Assembly (NCBI GenBank): GCA_043228905.1
Contig: JBHGNT010000002.1
Span: 16,058,001 to 16,122,000, forward strand
DNA length: 64,000 bases
Source of the DNA: Azolla caroliniana
Taxonomy: Eukaryota; Polypodiophyta
Reading direction: 5' to 3'
Positions 1 to 12,150 of this stretch are shown here, in pieces (the stretch's first letter is position 1; the number at the start of each line of letters is the position of its first letter). Position numbers and translations under genes: made by a program. The notes below the pieces were generated by a model, which had not been told where the DNA came from, did no database searches, and worked only from the letters and a program-made list of their open reading frames with translations.

Positions 1-840
1 TCTCGGTGGCCCTTCTTGCCACAATACCAGCATTTCATTCCGGTCTTTGATTGACGGTTTCCGGTGCCTCTTTGACTCCCCCTTCTTCTGGAGGGTCCGA
101 AACTGTTGTCGGCACTATCCCCGTGCCTCCAGTTCTGCTCTTGTCGGCCGCCTCCATTGCGTGCCGACCCACCTCATCCTCCACGCTCAGGGGACCGATT
201 CGCCTCCATGTACAGCATCAAGTTGTTCAATTGACTGGTCCTCAACCCACTCATGTGGTTTTCTTTGACCATCAACATCGATTGCAAGTCGAAGGACGGT
301 GGTTTCTCCTGGGTGCAAATTGCCATTTGGATTGGCCCGTACCGTTGTGCTAGACCACTGAGGCAGATCTGGACCATCTCGTCCTTGTCCACCCTCATGT
401 TGATGGAGCCAAGCACGTCGCAGATCTCCTTGATCTTGGTGGTGTAGTCGATGACCGGCATGTCCTATTGCGGGATACTATTGAGCTCTTACCGGAGCTG
501 CAACTTCCGAGCCATGGTCCTTGCGGAAAAATTCTTTCGGAGATTTTCCCAAGCCTCCTTCGGTGACTTTGCATGTCTTATAGCCTAGTATCTGGTCATG
601 CACACATGACGCGAGGCAATACAACACTATGCTTGCTCCTTGCTCCCATGCCGGGAAGTCCTTGTGTGCGGAATCCGGCGTTGCTGCATTTGCTCCTTCC
701 ACGTAGCTCCAGTATCCGTGCCCCAACAAGTATTGCTGCATTTTATACGACCAGCATGCATAGTTACTACGATCAACCTTTTCCATAGGAAGTGAGCTCT
801 GCATGCATCTGTCCATACCTTCTCTTTTCGGTATGTTCTT
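1..840 (-). pseudogene. Copia A1 gag remnant
   Basis: This is a broken Ty1/copia gag read on the minus strand; it runs off the left edge of the window. The capsid-like part (about 840 down to 480) includes the stretch YACWSYKMQQYLLGHGYW and a WEQGASIVLYCLASCVHDQ block. The second part (461 down to 174) holds LGSINMRVDKDEMVQICLSG, typical of UBN2-type gag. Reading stops and frame changes separate the parts, so it is not functional. The nucleotide sequence closely matches copia A2 at 32.8-33.5 kb, so both belong to one family. The primer site and 5' LTR follow directly to the right. Confidence 0.8.
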
Positions 841-909
841 TTACCAGTGGTTAGGGTTTGTCTTCAGTAGAAAAAATGCTTGTCAACAACAGAGATTTTC
901 AACCCTCAC

Positions 910-921
910 GCTCTGATACCA
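910..921 (-). other. Primer-binding site of copia A1
   Basis: The minus strand reads TGGTATCAGAGC, the site complementary to the 3' end of initiator-Met tRNA used by most plant copia elements. It directly abuts the LTR that starts at 922 and so fixes the LTR boundary and the element's orientation. Confidence 0.85.
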
Positions 922-1365
922 TGTCAAAGTTAATATGTGGAAAGTTTGACAAATCGGTTTATGCAGATAGCAACAGAAAACAGAGGATGAAGGTTTAATG
1001 GAAGCTTAAGGGTAGAGAATACACAGGAGAGACTGAGAGAGCAGAAACCATAAACTCAATTCAAAATAATAACACTTTGTACATACAATGTGCTAAGTGA
1101 GCTCTTTTATACAAGCCCATAAAGGACTAACAGAAGTATTGACAAGTACTTCAATGCTCATACGAGTGATTGACACTGACTCCCAAAAATATGCCTATGT
1201 ACTAGGCTAGATTCATAGGCCTCTAATGGCCTACCAGTTCCAATCCGATCTAGCTCTTGGTTCCAGATACCGATCCGAACACTGATCCGGCTCTTTGTTC
1301 CGGACTCCAATCCGGCTCTGGCTTATTCAGCCGATCCGAATCTGGTTGAGCTTGTCCGCTCAACA
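922..1365 (-). repeat. 5' LTR of copia A1
   Basis: A 444-bp LTR bounded by TG (922) and CA (1365). It is similar along its length to the A2 LTR at 19667-20137, sharing for example AGGTTTAATGGAAGCTTAAG and the terminal GGTTGAGCTTG..CCGCTCAACA. The element's 3' LTR lies outside the window, so its age and target duplication cannot be read. Confidence 0.8.
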
Positions 1366-3352
1366 ACACTGATCTTGACGGTGATAGGTTTATCAAATAA
1401 ACGGTCGTCTACAGTGCCTCGGCCCAGAATTCTAGCTTTAGCCTAGAGTGTTGGAGCATTGTCGTCACCCTCTCTTGGATCTTCTAATTGATCCGTTTCG
1501 CCACGTTGTTTTGCATAGGAGTATAGGGAACCGTCTTTTAATGCTAGATTCTTTTTTCGGATAAGTGCTCTTTGAAGTACCAGCAAGTGTATACCTCTTC
1601 GTTGTTAGACCGGAGTGTCTTTACTCTATATATTGATCGGTTCTCTACTTTGGCTAACCACCGAGAGAAGACCGTGAGTGCTTTGTCTTTCGACCTAATT
1701 AAGTAGGCCCAGACATTCCATGTATAGTCATCTATGAATGTGATGAAGTACCGAGAGCCTCATAGTGACCTTTCGGGCATCAGTCCACATATATTTGTGT
1801 GAACTAGTTCTAGGGGCTAATGTACCATCTCGTAGTGGAGAGAGTGTGGACTTCGGGTCTGTTTGCCGTAATGAAAATGCTCACAAAAGTCTGTCTTTGT
1901 CTAGAGCTTCGAGATGTAGCAAATCGCCATCAACTAGTCTAGTCCATCTTGAGATATATGGCCTAGTCGTCCATGCCATAGGTTCGAGTCCTGCAATTCA
2001 ACTATGTTCACGGCTCCGTCTGGAATTATCACAATTAGTGGATACAAGTTGTTTTGCTTGCATCCGCTCCCGATTTTCATGTTTCCTCGGTTGATCATCC
2101 ATGACAACTCGTTGAGAGTTGTTCAATACCCGTCTTTGGTTAACATGCCGATGGAGACCAGACTCCATTTGAGATCAGGTACATGCCGAACTCGATGCAA
2201 GGTGATAGTATTGACATTCACCAATTGAATGGGGACTTCTCCAATCCCTGCGATGGCGCTCTCTTGCCTATTGCCTAGTCAGACTCTACCGTTGGCTCCA
2301 GTAGAATAGTTCCAAAACCATTTGATGTTGGGGGTTACATTAAATGTGGCTCCGGAGACCAGTAGTCGTCTTACGCACTATAGAGGACTTCTCCGATCAC
2401 CGAGTCCTCTAGAGAGAGGACTTCTCTTGATCACGAGTCGACAACATTCATTTGGTTGCCGATTGGTGAAGGGTTCAAGTGGGATCGTCATGAGTTCCGC
2501 TCGAATCGCCAATCGTCCTCCTTCCTCTTGATCAACCAGCAATCGGAAATGTTGTGACCGGCTTTTCTAGAGTGGGTGCAAAAATCACTTGGTCAGCTAT
2601 TTCTCGACTTCGACTGTTGTCAGCCCTCCCTCTTTCTCGACTGACTAGTTCTTCAATCAATTCTTTCTGTTGGCTCGGTCAAGTAGTGGGCTTCTCCCAA
2701 TTCATCGATGGTGAGTCCCATCGATTTTCGCCAAATGTCCTCTGTGAGGACTTGGCAGATCGTTTCATCCAGGTTCAACTTCGAGCAGTTGTTAGTGAAT
2801 GTCATAGAGAATACCTCCTAACTTGCCGACAAGCTCGAAAGTGGGGCAAGGGCTTTCACATCTTCTTTGAAGTTAATCCCCTGGGAGGAGAATTCAGATA
2901 ACAAACGGCTGAAGGTGTTAATGTAGGAGGTCACTGGATTTGTCTCTCTCATCTTCATATTGAACAACTGTTGGATCAATATGAGCTTTGATGAGGAGGA
3001 CTGCTTTTCATAAATGGCTTGGAGCCTCTCCCACAAGGTAGACGTTCTCGGCCATATGCATTCGAATGGTCGAAATGACTATTTCATCTAGTGAGTGACA
3101 TTCGTTTGTTGACATCAAGCTTGGCTTGTTATTGTGTTGTATTGCCTCAATTTGATGCCGGATGATCAGCACATCCTGCATCATCTCCTTCCATGGGGCA
3201 AAGTTCTTGTCATTGAACTTTCATATTTCTACTCCCGTATCGGATGTAGAGACCATGTTCTGTAGAAGTAAGATTTTTTTGGCCTGGTCCTTTCCTTCAG
3301 CTGATTCTTCTCTTCTCAAGTTTGTGTTGTTGTTGCCACCGGGTTGTAAGTC
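1366..3352 (-). pseudogene. Copia B gag-pol remnant (gag, protease, integrase)
   Basis: Minus-strand copia internal region. A gag block at about 3036-2818 contains SSSSKLILIQQLFNMKM and matches copia G gag at 57.8 kb. Integrase remains lie at about 1500-1366, where a stop-broken version of KLEFWAEALQTVVYLIN (as in copia G at 60.96 kb) is visible. The pol is cut inside integrase exactly where the copia A1 LTR begins, so A1 probably inserted here or the junction is a deletion. Many stops show it is dead. Confidence 0.75.
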
Positions 3353-3616
3353 ACTCTGATACCACTTGTTGAAGTAGTTGGTGTGGAAGAGAGATTAAGG
3401 ACCTATCAATGAGTCTAGTAGACATAAAAAACAATGATTTAAGCAGATGAAAAATGAACAGTTGCACAAAGAGAGAGAGAGATGATCAAAGAATACTATA
3501 TTGCATTAACCTTCGAACTCATCTTTACAAGGTAAGTAACCCACTTATATAGTTAGGTTAACTATGTGTTCACACTAGAGATACACGATGGACGAAGTGG
3601 GACTTTTATCCCAACA
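3353..3616 (-). repeat. Primer site and 5' LTR of copia B
   Basis: The primer site (3353-3364, minus strand TGGTATCAGAGT) is followed by a TG..CA-bounded LTR at 3367-3616, about 250 bp. A short GA microsatellite lies inside it. To the right the sequence changes at once to plus-strand reverse transcriptase of another copia (I). Confidence 0.7.
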
Positions 3617-3888
3617 CTTCATAATCATATATGTCGATGACTTAGTGATTTGCGGTGAATGCCTAGCCAACATCAACAAGGTCAAGATGCTCCTCTCCGA
3701 GAAGTTCCAGATGAAAGACATGAACGGACTTCATTACTTGTTGGGAATCAAGGTCATCCGAACTAGCATCGGCATCATGCTCTCCAATGACACTACATCT
3801 TGAATCTTCTATTCAAGTTTGGCATGATGAACCACAAGCCAATATTGACTCCACCCGATCGAAACATGAAATTGCACGCGGTGTTGTG
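3617..3888 (+). pseudogene. Copia I reverse transcriptase fragment
   Basis: A plus-strand fragment that opens in the middle of the RT palm, with the catalytic YVDD box in IIIYVDDLVICGE followed by KFQMKDMNGLHYLLGIKV. The 5' part is missing where the copia B LTR abuts it. The frame is lost near 3803. It continues after an insertion at about 5096. Confidence 0.75.
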
Positions 3889-4298
3889 AAAAATCCGTCA
3901 CTACGTGCGGATCGTGAGGTGAAACCGCGGGGGTCCTGGACCAGAAGGATTCGAAGTTTGCACTAGCTTTAGCGCGAAAATTGAGAGAAAGAGAGATTGA
4001 GATTAAACCCTTGACTTTAGATTTGAAAGACAAGATACATCACCATTAGGATATCTTGATTTATTATTATTATTATTATTAATTTCTTCCCAATTTCTTC
4101 ATTAGTCCCTACTTGTTGGATTCCTCCATTCTTTTATAGATGCCCCCATGCGTATGATGCATGTGAGGGTGCAAGACGTGCACATAATGCATGAAATGCA
4201 TGCGATGCATGTTTGCCATGTCACTCATCCAAGCTCTCATGTATGAGATTTTCATATGAAAAGCACAATGATAAAAATATAATTCTAAAGTCATGACT

Positions 4299-4351
4299 TA
4301 GCTTAGTGGTAAGTCATTTGTCTCTTATCTAGGAGGTGCAAGGTTCAATTC
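4299..4351 (+). repeat. tRNA-like Pol III box pair, possible SINE
   Basis: TAGCTTAGTGG (4299-4309) fits an A box and GGTTCAATTC (4342-4351) fits a B box, at tRNA-like spacing. The flanks do not fold obviously into a cloverleaf, so a tRNA-derived SINE head is more likely than a working tRNA. No clear tail or target duplication was found. Confidence 0.35.
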
Positions 4352-4524
4352 TTACTTACAACCCTATAAACATAAAATTTTACAAGGCTTTAGTCTTTTA
4401 TTTACCACTGTTTAACGGCATATTACACCTTCAGTTGACCTCCAATGAACCGATGGAACCATTAGACAATTTTGTTCGTTTCACACTGAAAAATCTTCAA
4501 GACACCGTGCGTCGCGATCAACCT

Positions 4525-4735
4525 ATTCGACCGACCTGACCGATCCGTCTGTCCAGTCCCGTCCGTCCCGACCGGTTCGATCCACATTCTGTCCGGTCCG
4601 GTCCGGATCCGCATTTCATCCGGTCTAGTCTGGATCCGTCCGTCCGGTTCAGTTCCGATTCCGTTGTCGTCTGGATGCATCTGGCCCGATCCGGTTCTGT
4701 CGTCGTCCGTTCAGTCCAGTTCTCCAAAACCATTA
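4525..4735. repeat. Degenerate CCGGTCCG/GTCCGTCC simple repeat
   Basis: About 200 bp of GC-rich, imperfect repeats of GTCCGTCC, CCGGTCCG and GGATCCG units in otherwise AT-rich DNA. It resembles the CCGG-rich repeats in several LTRs of this window but lacks their 54-bp period. Confidence 0.5.
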
Positions 4736-5095
4736 CGAGTAATTACGCCGCATCCATCCATCCAAGTAGTTTAGCCCAAGTCACCTTGAACATTTTCTGC
4801 TCCACACATAGACAGAAAGTAATAAGTTGGATCTTGATTTGTCCTATCTATGTTGGATATCTCACAATTTTGTTTTTCTCTTCTTCTTCTCAAACTTGAC
4901 ACTCACATAACTTGACATTTAGTTGTCTATTTCAAATGTAGTAAAGTACATTCAAAAGCTCTTGAAGACATCCATCTTTTCGTACCAAGATATTAAACTA
5001 ATATAAAATAGTATCTTCACTATTATTGTTTCATATTGTGTGTGAAGAACCACACTTGATTTTGTACATTCCATTCAATTTTCACACCATTGCCG

Positions 5096-6140
5096 AAAAT
5101 CTTCATGACAACGGATTCTGGCACACCATGTGAGCAGACTCAATATCGGCAAATCATTGGGAATCTCATCTACCTGACTATCACGCGCCCCGACCTTAGC
5201 TACTTGGTTGGCCTCCTTAGCCAATTCATGCAAACACCGTGCGACCCGCATTTGCATTGTGCTAAGCGCGTCTTATGATACATCAGTGGGACCATGGATT
5301 AGGGAACTACAAGAAAGGAGTGATTATTCAGCTGGAAGGTTACACTGATGCCAATTGGGCCGATAGTGTATCCGATAGACGATCAACACCCGGCTTCATC
5401 TTCTCACTCGGAAGTGGAGCGATCTTGTGGAGTAGCAAAAAGCGGCCAACAGTTGCACTATTGAGCACCGAAGCCGAATGTAGGGGTGCGACCATAGCCA
5501 CTTGTGAAGTAATTTGGTTCAAGCAATTGCTAAAGGACTTCAATGAATCTTCCATTGAACTGATACACATCTACTACGACAATCAGAGTAGTATCCAACT
5601 AGAAAGGAGTGACTATTCAGCTGGAAGGTTACATTGATGCCAATTGGGCCGATAGTGTATCCGCTAGATGGTCAACATCCGACTTCGTCTTCTCACTCAG
5701 AAACGGAGTGATCTTGTGGAGTAGCAAAAAGCAGCTGACAGTTACACTATTGAGCACTGAAGTCGAATATAGGGGCGCGGCCATAGCCACTTGTGAAGTG
5801 ATTTGGCTCAAGCGACTCCTAAAGGACTTCAATGAATCTGTCAATGAACTGATATGCATCTACTGCAATCAGAGTAGTATCCAACTAGCTCCTAATACGA
5901 TCTTCCATGCCCGAACAAAGCACATTGAGGTGCACTATCACTATATACGGAAATGCATCATCGCGGGCGACATTGATCTCCTCACATCAACATTGATCAC
6001 CAGACTGCCAATATCTTCACCAAGGCCTTAAGAGCTGACAAGCTTCAACAGCTCTCGATGGCGCTTGGTCTTCAACCACTTGACATTCCAAGCCTTCTTC
6101 ATAAGCTTGAGGAGGAGGAACCAGAATCGAAACTGAACCC
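5096..6140 (+). pseudogene. Copia I RNase H with internal tandem duplication
   Basis: This resumes copia I pol. TQYRQIIGNLIYLTITRPDL and then the RNase H domain (YTDANWADS..STEAECRGA) are read on the plus strand, ending with the usual copia C-terminus around FHARTKHIEVHYH and the ADKLQQLS block near 6040. The central RNase H segment occurs twice in tandem. Stops and frame changes make it non-functional. A purine tract near 6275 and the 6290-6600 region could be the polypurine tract and 3' LTR, but the LTR ends are not clear. Confidence 0.75.
5313..5890 (+). repeat. 289-bp tandem duplication in RNase H
   Basis: Two adjacent copies, 5313-5601 and 5602-5890, each starting GAAAGGAGTGA. They are diverged by scattered substitutions and small indels, so the duplication is old. 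Each copy encodes the same DANWADS..CEVIW RNase H piece. Confidence 0.85.
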
Positions 6141-7724
6141 GTCTAAAAAGGCTAGGCCAAACAAGCTAGCCAAAAGCCGAAAACTGGAAATCGGATAGGA
6201 GCTGACATAAGTCGGAAGCCGGAAGTGAAAGCCGACAATGTTGAAAGCAGAAGTTTGACACAACATACTTGAGCTTGAAGGGGCGTACTAATCTATATCA
6301 AGCTCAATTAAGTTTGGTCATTTTGTCAATCATATAATTTAGTAATTTACATAAATACAATCTAGTTAGTGTGTTGACCATAAAGTCTTAAATAAGATTT
6401 TGTTCTTGGGATACATTCTAGATCCCCCACTTCCAAGTTCATTTAATATAGGACTTACACCCTTGTACCTATATTCTCTTCTCACATGTGCATCCTTGCA
6501 CATGAGATGTATATATACCACACTATGGGTATTTTTGTAACTTGATGCTTATCAATAGAGTAAAAGGTCTTCGAGCTACATTATTATTAATCATCCATTA
6601 TTTTTGTCTTATTGTTCATAAGTGTATATCCTCTCCATTTCTAATCAATTTCCTTCCTCTCTCTCACACACACACACATATCACATAGTCTTTTGTTGCT
6701 TAATCACATATGTGATTGACTACTCACATAATTAGATACTAATATACCTTTAGTTAATTACCTAATTATTAACAAAATATATAGGCCTATATTAATTCAT
6801 AATTATGAAAATAGTCTTCCTTATTTTTGTAGACCCCTCCTTGCTTGAATTCATAAATATTGACCAAATATTCGAGATGCCACAACTCAATCTTTGAATG
6901 TCCAATTATTATGTTGTTTGCTCAATGAACCTCTTACCATGAAACCTAGACAATAGTACCAAAATTCCACCAATGCTTCATGACACGCACCCCCATGTAT
7001 GTATTCCCCAAGGTGTCTCCACTAATAATTTCCAAAATGGTTTGCAACGCATCCGCCTCACATCCATACCAACCTTATCGCTTTCTTGTTACCTAGACAT
7101 TGGTCATGGCCATATTATTTTGCCTTCTGAAAATATCTCCAACACTCTTCATTTGGCCTTTATTTCCAACCCATCTCAAGCGTAAATCCTTAGAAGAAAG
7201 GATGTTCCAAGTGATGGCAAACTTCATCGACAAATGTATTCATATCCTTGATCCCAACATCAAAGTGGCCATCCAGATTTTGCAGCTTCGTTGAATCCTC
7301 CTTGAAACAACCCCCTTGAACACAACCTTACTTGTGGCCTCGTCATCGACCTCAATAAAGAGCCAACTCGTCGGCCTCTATCATGTAATTCTTTTAATTT
7401 TTCTACCATTGCTCTTGACTACAAATTAATTCGTTACAATCACCTTACTTGTGGCCTCGCGATCGACCTCAATAAAGATCCAACTCATTGCCAACTCGTC
7501 GGTCTCTATCATGTAATTTTTTCAATTTTGCTACCAATGCTCTTGGCTACAAATTAATTCGTTGTGCATTTCCCTCATTTTGAAGGATTTCACATAGACC
7601 TCATACAAAAAGCCCAACTTTGTATAATGATTGCAAGTTGCAACATCAAACCCATTGCTCAATATTCATTGTAACTTTAAGGTATCAAAGCACAAGTATT
7701 CCAACTTCCCCATTAGCAATTGAA
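6141..7724. other. Intergenic DNA, no gene recognised
   Basis: AT-rich DNA with the probable decayed 3' end of copia I at its left, a short CA tract near 6662-6677 and a pair of similar segments near 7320-7400 and 7440-7520 (both with ACTTGTGGCCTCG and TCGACCTCAATAAAGA). Short open frames at 6973-7294 show no recognisable motif. Confidence 0.4.
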
Positions 7725-8160
7725 AACACTAAACCAAACCATGCTTAACGGTTTAAACAGCTCGGTTTGGTTCAAGTTTAGGTTTTTGTAAACTGTTTGG
7801 TTTGGTTTCAGTTCAACCCTTTATCAATTTAATGGTTTTCGATTAAAACTATTTGACAGTTTAGGATTGACGCTTCATAATTTTGAACTTTTTAAGCCTA
7901 ATTTTATTTTAAGAAAAACTTTAAATTTTGAAATTTGGCCTAAGTTGAAACCAAAACCAAATCGTTAAACCGTAGTTTTAATTGTTTAAATGTTTGAAAG
8001 TCTCTAAAATCGTTCAGTTTGAGCTTGAAATTTTTGTAACAGTTCGGTTTAACCGGTTTCATGGTTCGATTCGGTTTAAGTTTCAAATTTTTTAAATGGT
8101 TCTGTTTTAAACGGAGTGAGTTTGACACTCTCGAACTGAACCGTTGTTGATTGCTATTCC
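7725..8160. repeat. GGTTTGGTTT/AACCGTT-rich repeat, possible old MITE
   Basis: Dense degenerate AACCGTT, GGTTTGGTTT and GGTTCGATTC motifs on both strands, of the same kind as the better defined element at 18544-18915. The ends are too diverged for terminal repeats to be called. Confidence 0.4.
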
Positions 8161-8407
8161 TCATCATTTTTGTATATTTAAATTAAAAATTTCTTATGAG
8201 TTAAATGAGCAATAATTTGCACAATAAAATTGATATGGCCTAAATTGCTATAAATGCAATATAAACAAATACTTTCAAAATTAGTGTATTTGCATGCTAT
8301 ATCTCATTTCTAGTTAATATTTGAAATTGAACTCGATCGTGAAACTTCTTTTTTTTTTCCAAAAAAAAACTCCTTCCATTAGTTATAAAATTTTACAAAT
8401 GAGGCGA

Positions 8408-9262
8408 TTATGTACAAATCCCTAAAGGGACACGATAGTTCCATCTAATGTGGAAGCCCACTGACTCAAGAAAGGGAGAGGACGACCATTGTTGGATGAA
8501 GGCTATGCGTTGTCTTTCAACTCCCTCGGAGCCACCTTTAAGGCCATCATATTGGCTCTTCAGAGTGGCTACAACTTCACTCCATATCTCTTGCAGTAAC
8601 CTTGTTGGATGGGTGGTTTGGTTGGAGAAGACTCGCCTACATCGTTGTTTCCATAGAATCCAAAGGGTTATTGGGCTGACCAAATCCACCACCTCTTGAG
8701 ATTTTTCATTAAGAGGAAAATAATGGACATTGTCGCTGGAGGAGAAAAGAACCTCTTGTGCTTTTATCACCAAAGTCATCCCCTCCTCCTGATGCTCGTA
8801 TCGGCCAATTGTAGCCTGCCATGATAGCCAACATATATTTCCCCACTTGATTGAACCTTGCACCTGGCATAACTGCAACAAGCGGCCAACCCCCCGCCAT
8901 GTTCTATGGGATGTTGGGCAGTCCCACGGAGCGTGTCGTATGGATTCTACTGAATGTGGGCACTCTACACAATTAGGAGAGTTAAGGTTCCCACGTTGCC
9001 ATGCTCCGACCGGTAGGGACTTATGTATTAACAGCCATTGGAAAGTGGTAATTCGCCTCGCGTGTTGTTGCTTCCAGATTTTCTGCCAAAACTTGGTGAT
9101 TATTGCGGAGGGAACTTGAAATGTGCGCCAGACCTTTGCAGCAGCCAGTTCTCGGGCGGCTTGAGCAGCTAGAATGTGGCGACCCAATCTAGTTGTGAAT
9201 TGGAAGAAAGGGATGGGTTTGCTTCCTTGCCCCGCGTAGGGATCACGCCATGTCCATTGCAA
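8408..9262 (-). pseudogene. LINE C-terminal zinc-binding RT region (zf-RVT)
   Basis: A 284-residue open frame forming the C-terminal part of the LINE ORF2. It contains the plant zf-RVT signature: KIWKQQHARRITTFQWLL, then a CVECPHSVESIRHAPWDCP cysteine/histidine cluster. It lies in a different frame from the reverse transcriptase, and the connecting 9263-9631 stretch changes frame again, so ORF2 is broken at least twice. Confidence 0.8.
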
Positions 9263-9631
9263 AGGGTCCCAGCTGACCTTACGCAGCCATGTGTTTTCAT
9301 GAGTACATATATGCCAATGGGGTTGTACTTTGATCGGATCAGGATCTACAATCCATTTATGACCAGTGTACGCGAGTACTCAAATGGCGTTATTCTGTGT
9401 GGGTGTCTCAGTGTCTCTCACTTCATGGCCTTCGAGCATGTCTGGTGATCCCCTACCTCTCGGGATCAAAGAGCCCTCCTCCTCGTGGCCTATCCATTTC
9501 TCCATTGTCGTCCTTTGAGTAGCAGAGTCCCTAATCAGTAGCGCGTTAATGATTTCCGATCCCATAGTCCATCCGCCCCAGATTCCATGGAGTATGTTCG
9601 CTTGATCTTGTAATGGCATTGACATAAACCG

Positions 9632-12034
9632 TCACCAACATTCAATACTTTTGCCTGGACCTTCTGCAATGTATCCCCATGACAACCCCTTACATGATCC
9701 CAGTAGTTGATTAGATTCATCCTTGAGACATGGGTTCCATAGGATACGTTGACTAAGCCAGGCAGGTTCGGATCTCGGTTGATCACACTGGAGCCCCCGA
9801 CGAATGTCACACCATGCCTTCCACATGGATGCACTGAATCTGTCCTCCAAATGGCGGGAGAAACTAGGTTTGAGATCCATGTTTAGAATCCATCCCGTTT
9901 GGGGGGCCCAATTGACCCCTTTTCGTGGCTTAAAGTAAGCGAAACGTAACCTCAGTAGCATTTTCCAACAATCATTTCCTGGTTGGAGTCCTCGCACCAC
10001 AAATTTGGCAAGTAAGGCTTTCGATTGTGAAAGGGGATCAATAAGACCCAATCCCCCTCTCAACTTAGGCGTTGTGAGTATAGGCCACGCCACCTTGGCG
10101 CGAGCTACATGGTCTTCCTTACCAGACCAAATGTAGTTCCGGACCAGTCGTTGAATCTGATGTATACTTTCCTTGGAGATTGTCCAGCATGATAGACTGT
10201 ACCATGCTGTTGCGAGGAGTACCTGATTTGCCACTATGATGCGACCTGCTAGCGACAATTTTTTAGAGCTCCAATGTATCAACTTTTGTCGAATGGAGAG
10301 GATAACGGGTGCAATCATAGTCTCCGGCGGTATGTTGAAGCCAATTTGGAAGCCCAAATATTTGGTGCTCGCTCCTTGATTGATCCACTTGAAAGCGGGG
10401 TGAGGGTGCCACGCCGGATGTGTTTCCTGAGAAAGCCATATTGCACAGGATTTGTGCCAATTGATCATGGCGTTGGATCGCTTGCAAAATAAAACTAGCC
10501 CACTTTCTAGCTTTTGGAGGTTGTCCAGGTCCCCTTGCAGGTAGACTGTTGTGTCATCTGCAAATTCTATATCCAGGATGCTTTGGTAAGAATGAGGTAT
10601 GGGAAGACCACGTAGGTTGAGATGCCGCGAGTTGAGAAAGCAAGAGAGTGCTTCGGTGTATAATAGAAATAAGGATGGGGCTAGTGGACATTCCTGCCGT
10701 ACAGAGCAGGATATTCGGAAAAAGGGGCCCCTTTCACCTGCCAGCGAAACACAACTGCTGCCATTCCTATAAAATCCTGCAATGCCTTTGATCCATGTCT
10801 CTTGAAAGCCGAGTTTCCTCATCACACTTTCTAGAAAGTTCCAGCATACCCTATCATAAGCTTTCTCAAAATATAGTAGCACCACCGCTACCTTCTTGTT
10901 GGTCTGCTTGGCAAGGGCTATTGCTTCCCAAAATGAGAAGAGGTTGTCTAGGATGCTCCGATTTCTAACGAAACCTGTCTGTGACGGATGAATGAGTTGA
11001 GGAAGAAGTGGAGTTAAACGGCGTGCCACAATTTTTGCGAGCAACTTATAGACAGTATTGAGAAGAGTAATGGGCCGCCATTTGTGAATGTCGTTGGCAT
11101 TCCCACCACTTTTAGGAATGAGATGTATCATCCCCTGTCCAAATTCCTTCGGCATGCTTCCAGAGGTGATGATCTCCTCATATGCTTGGAGGAGGTCTTC
11201 TTTAATAGTGCCCCAAAGGCATGTGAAAAAATGCGGGGTGAGACCGTCAATTCCGGGGCAGCTCTCAACATCTAAATCAGTGAGGGCCTCCCATATCTCA
11301 ATGATTGATAGAGGACGCACAAGCCAGGTATTCATTTCCGATGTGACTTTCTCGGGTATGCTTTGGAGGATAATATCATCGCTTATGTCTTCCTCTGTAG
11401 CTATCATGTCTTCGGTAAGTAGGCGGCTATAATACCTTGTGGCAATATTCCTCATTTCGTCGCCATCCTCAGTGGTTGTTCCATCCTCCCGGTTGAGGCT
11501 GCGCATCACAGTTCTAGTGTGCCTCAGGCCTTTGGAGCGGAAGAATTCCTTTGTGGTTTTGTCCCCTACTCGAATCCATCGCGCCATGCTGCCATGAAAC
11601 TCCATGTCATATATTGCCTTTTCTGCCATGCTAAGTTCCTGTTTGGCCGTGGCGACTTGTCCTGCGATCCAACTACAGGATGGGTATCTCTGTTGGAGGC
11701 GTTGTAAGGCTATTAGTCCCCGTTTTGTCCTCTGTCGCTTCTCCTGAGCATCCTTGCGTCTGGTCTTGACAATCTCATGTAGGAGAGTAGAGGCTCTTGT
11801 TAATTTAGCTAAAAGTTTGTCCGATGCTGATGAGCCATTGACGGGTAATGACCATTGGTTGGATAGTTGGTCCTTCACGTCTATAAGTGTGTAAATAGTG
11901 TGTGGGATGCGAGTCTGGAATGGGCCCCATTTTCGGTGCAATTGAAAATGACCAGCTACCAGGTAATGGTCAGAGAAAGTCGTGCCTGGAGTTATGCGAC
12001 ACCACCCTCCCTTCGCTTCTAAAGCCTCCCCCAC
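9632..12034 (-). pseudogene. LINE ORF2 endonuclease end and reverse transcriptase
   Basis: An 800-residue open frame with the endonuclease tail (SDHYLVAGHF) followed by the RT_nLTR domain. Recognisable RT blocks are KEFGQGMIHLIPKSGG, WRPITLLNTVYKLLAKI, SQTGFVRNRSILDNLF, the palm aspartate in LLYFEKAYDRV and the catalytic FADD at about 10551-10564. The open frame continues upstream of the first methionine into SRIDRIYV, so the start shown is arbitrary and 5' sequence is lost. The long uninterrupted RT suggests a fairly recent insertion, but the break before the zinc region makes it inactive. Confidence 0.85.
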
Positions 12035-12150
12035 ATAAATGCGGTCAATGCGAGATAGGGTGGGTCCACTATTCCGCCCGTCTGATCGGGAGAATAGGAG
12101 AGAGTCCCTTTTTCGTTGGAAGTTGGCAGAATGCTAGATGTCTCGCAGGT

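Larger units (their letters stand above)
3889..5095. other. About 1.2 kb foreign segment inside copia I
   Basis: This stretch separates the RT and RNase H parts of copia I and is not copia coding sequence. It contains a short ATT/TTA microsatellite (about 4064-4082), a tRNA-like promoter pair near 4300-4350 and a run of degenerate CCGGTCCG-type repeats (4525-4735). No convincing coding sequence was seen. The ends look like a possible solo LTR (TGTTGTG..TTTTCACA), but no target duplication was found. Confidence 0.4.
8345..12150 (-). mobile_element. 5'-truncated L1-type LINE
   Basis: A non-LTR retrotransposon on the minus strand. It retains the last part of the endonuclease (about 12110-11950, with SRIDRIYV and SDHY), the full reverse transcriptase and the C-terminal zinc-binding RT-associated region, and ends at 8345 in an A-rich tail (minus strand). 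ORF1 and most of the endonuclease are missing, as expected for 5' truncation during target-primed reverse transcription. No target duplication was recognised. Confidence 0.85.

Noticed and set aside
4299-4351. Functional tRNA gene
   Set aside because: The boxes fit, but acceptor and anticodon stems do not pair convincingly. Kept only as a possible SINE.
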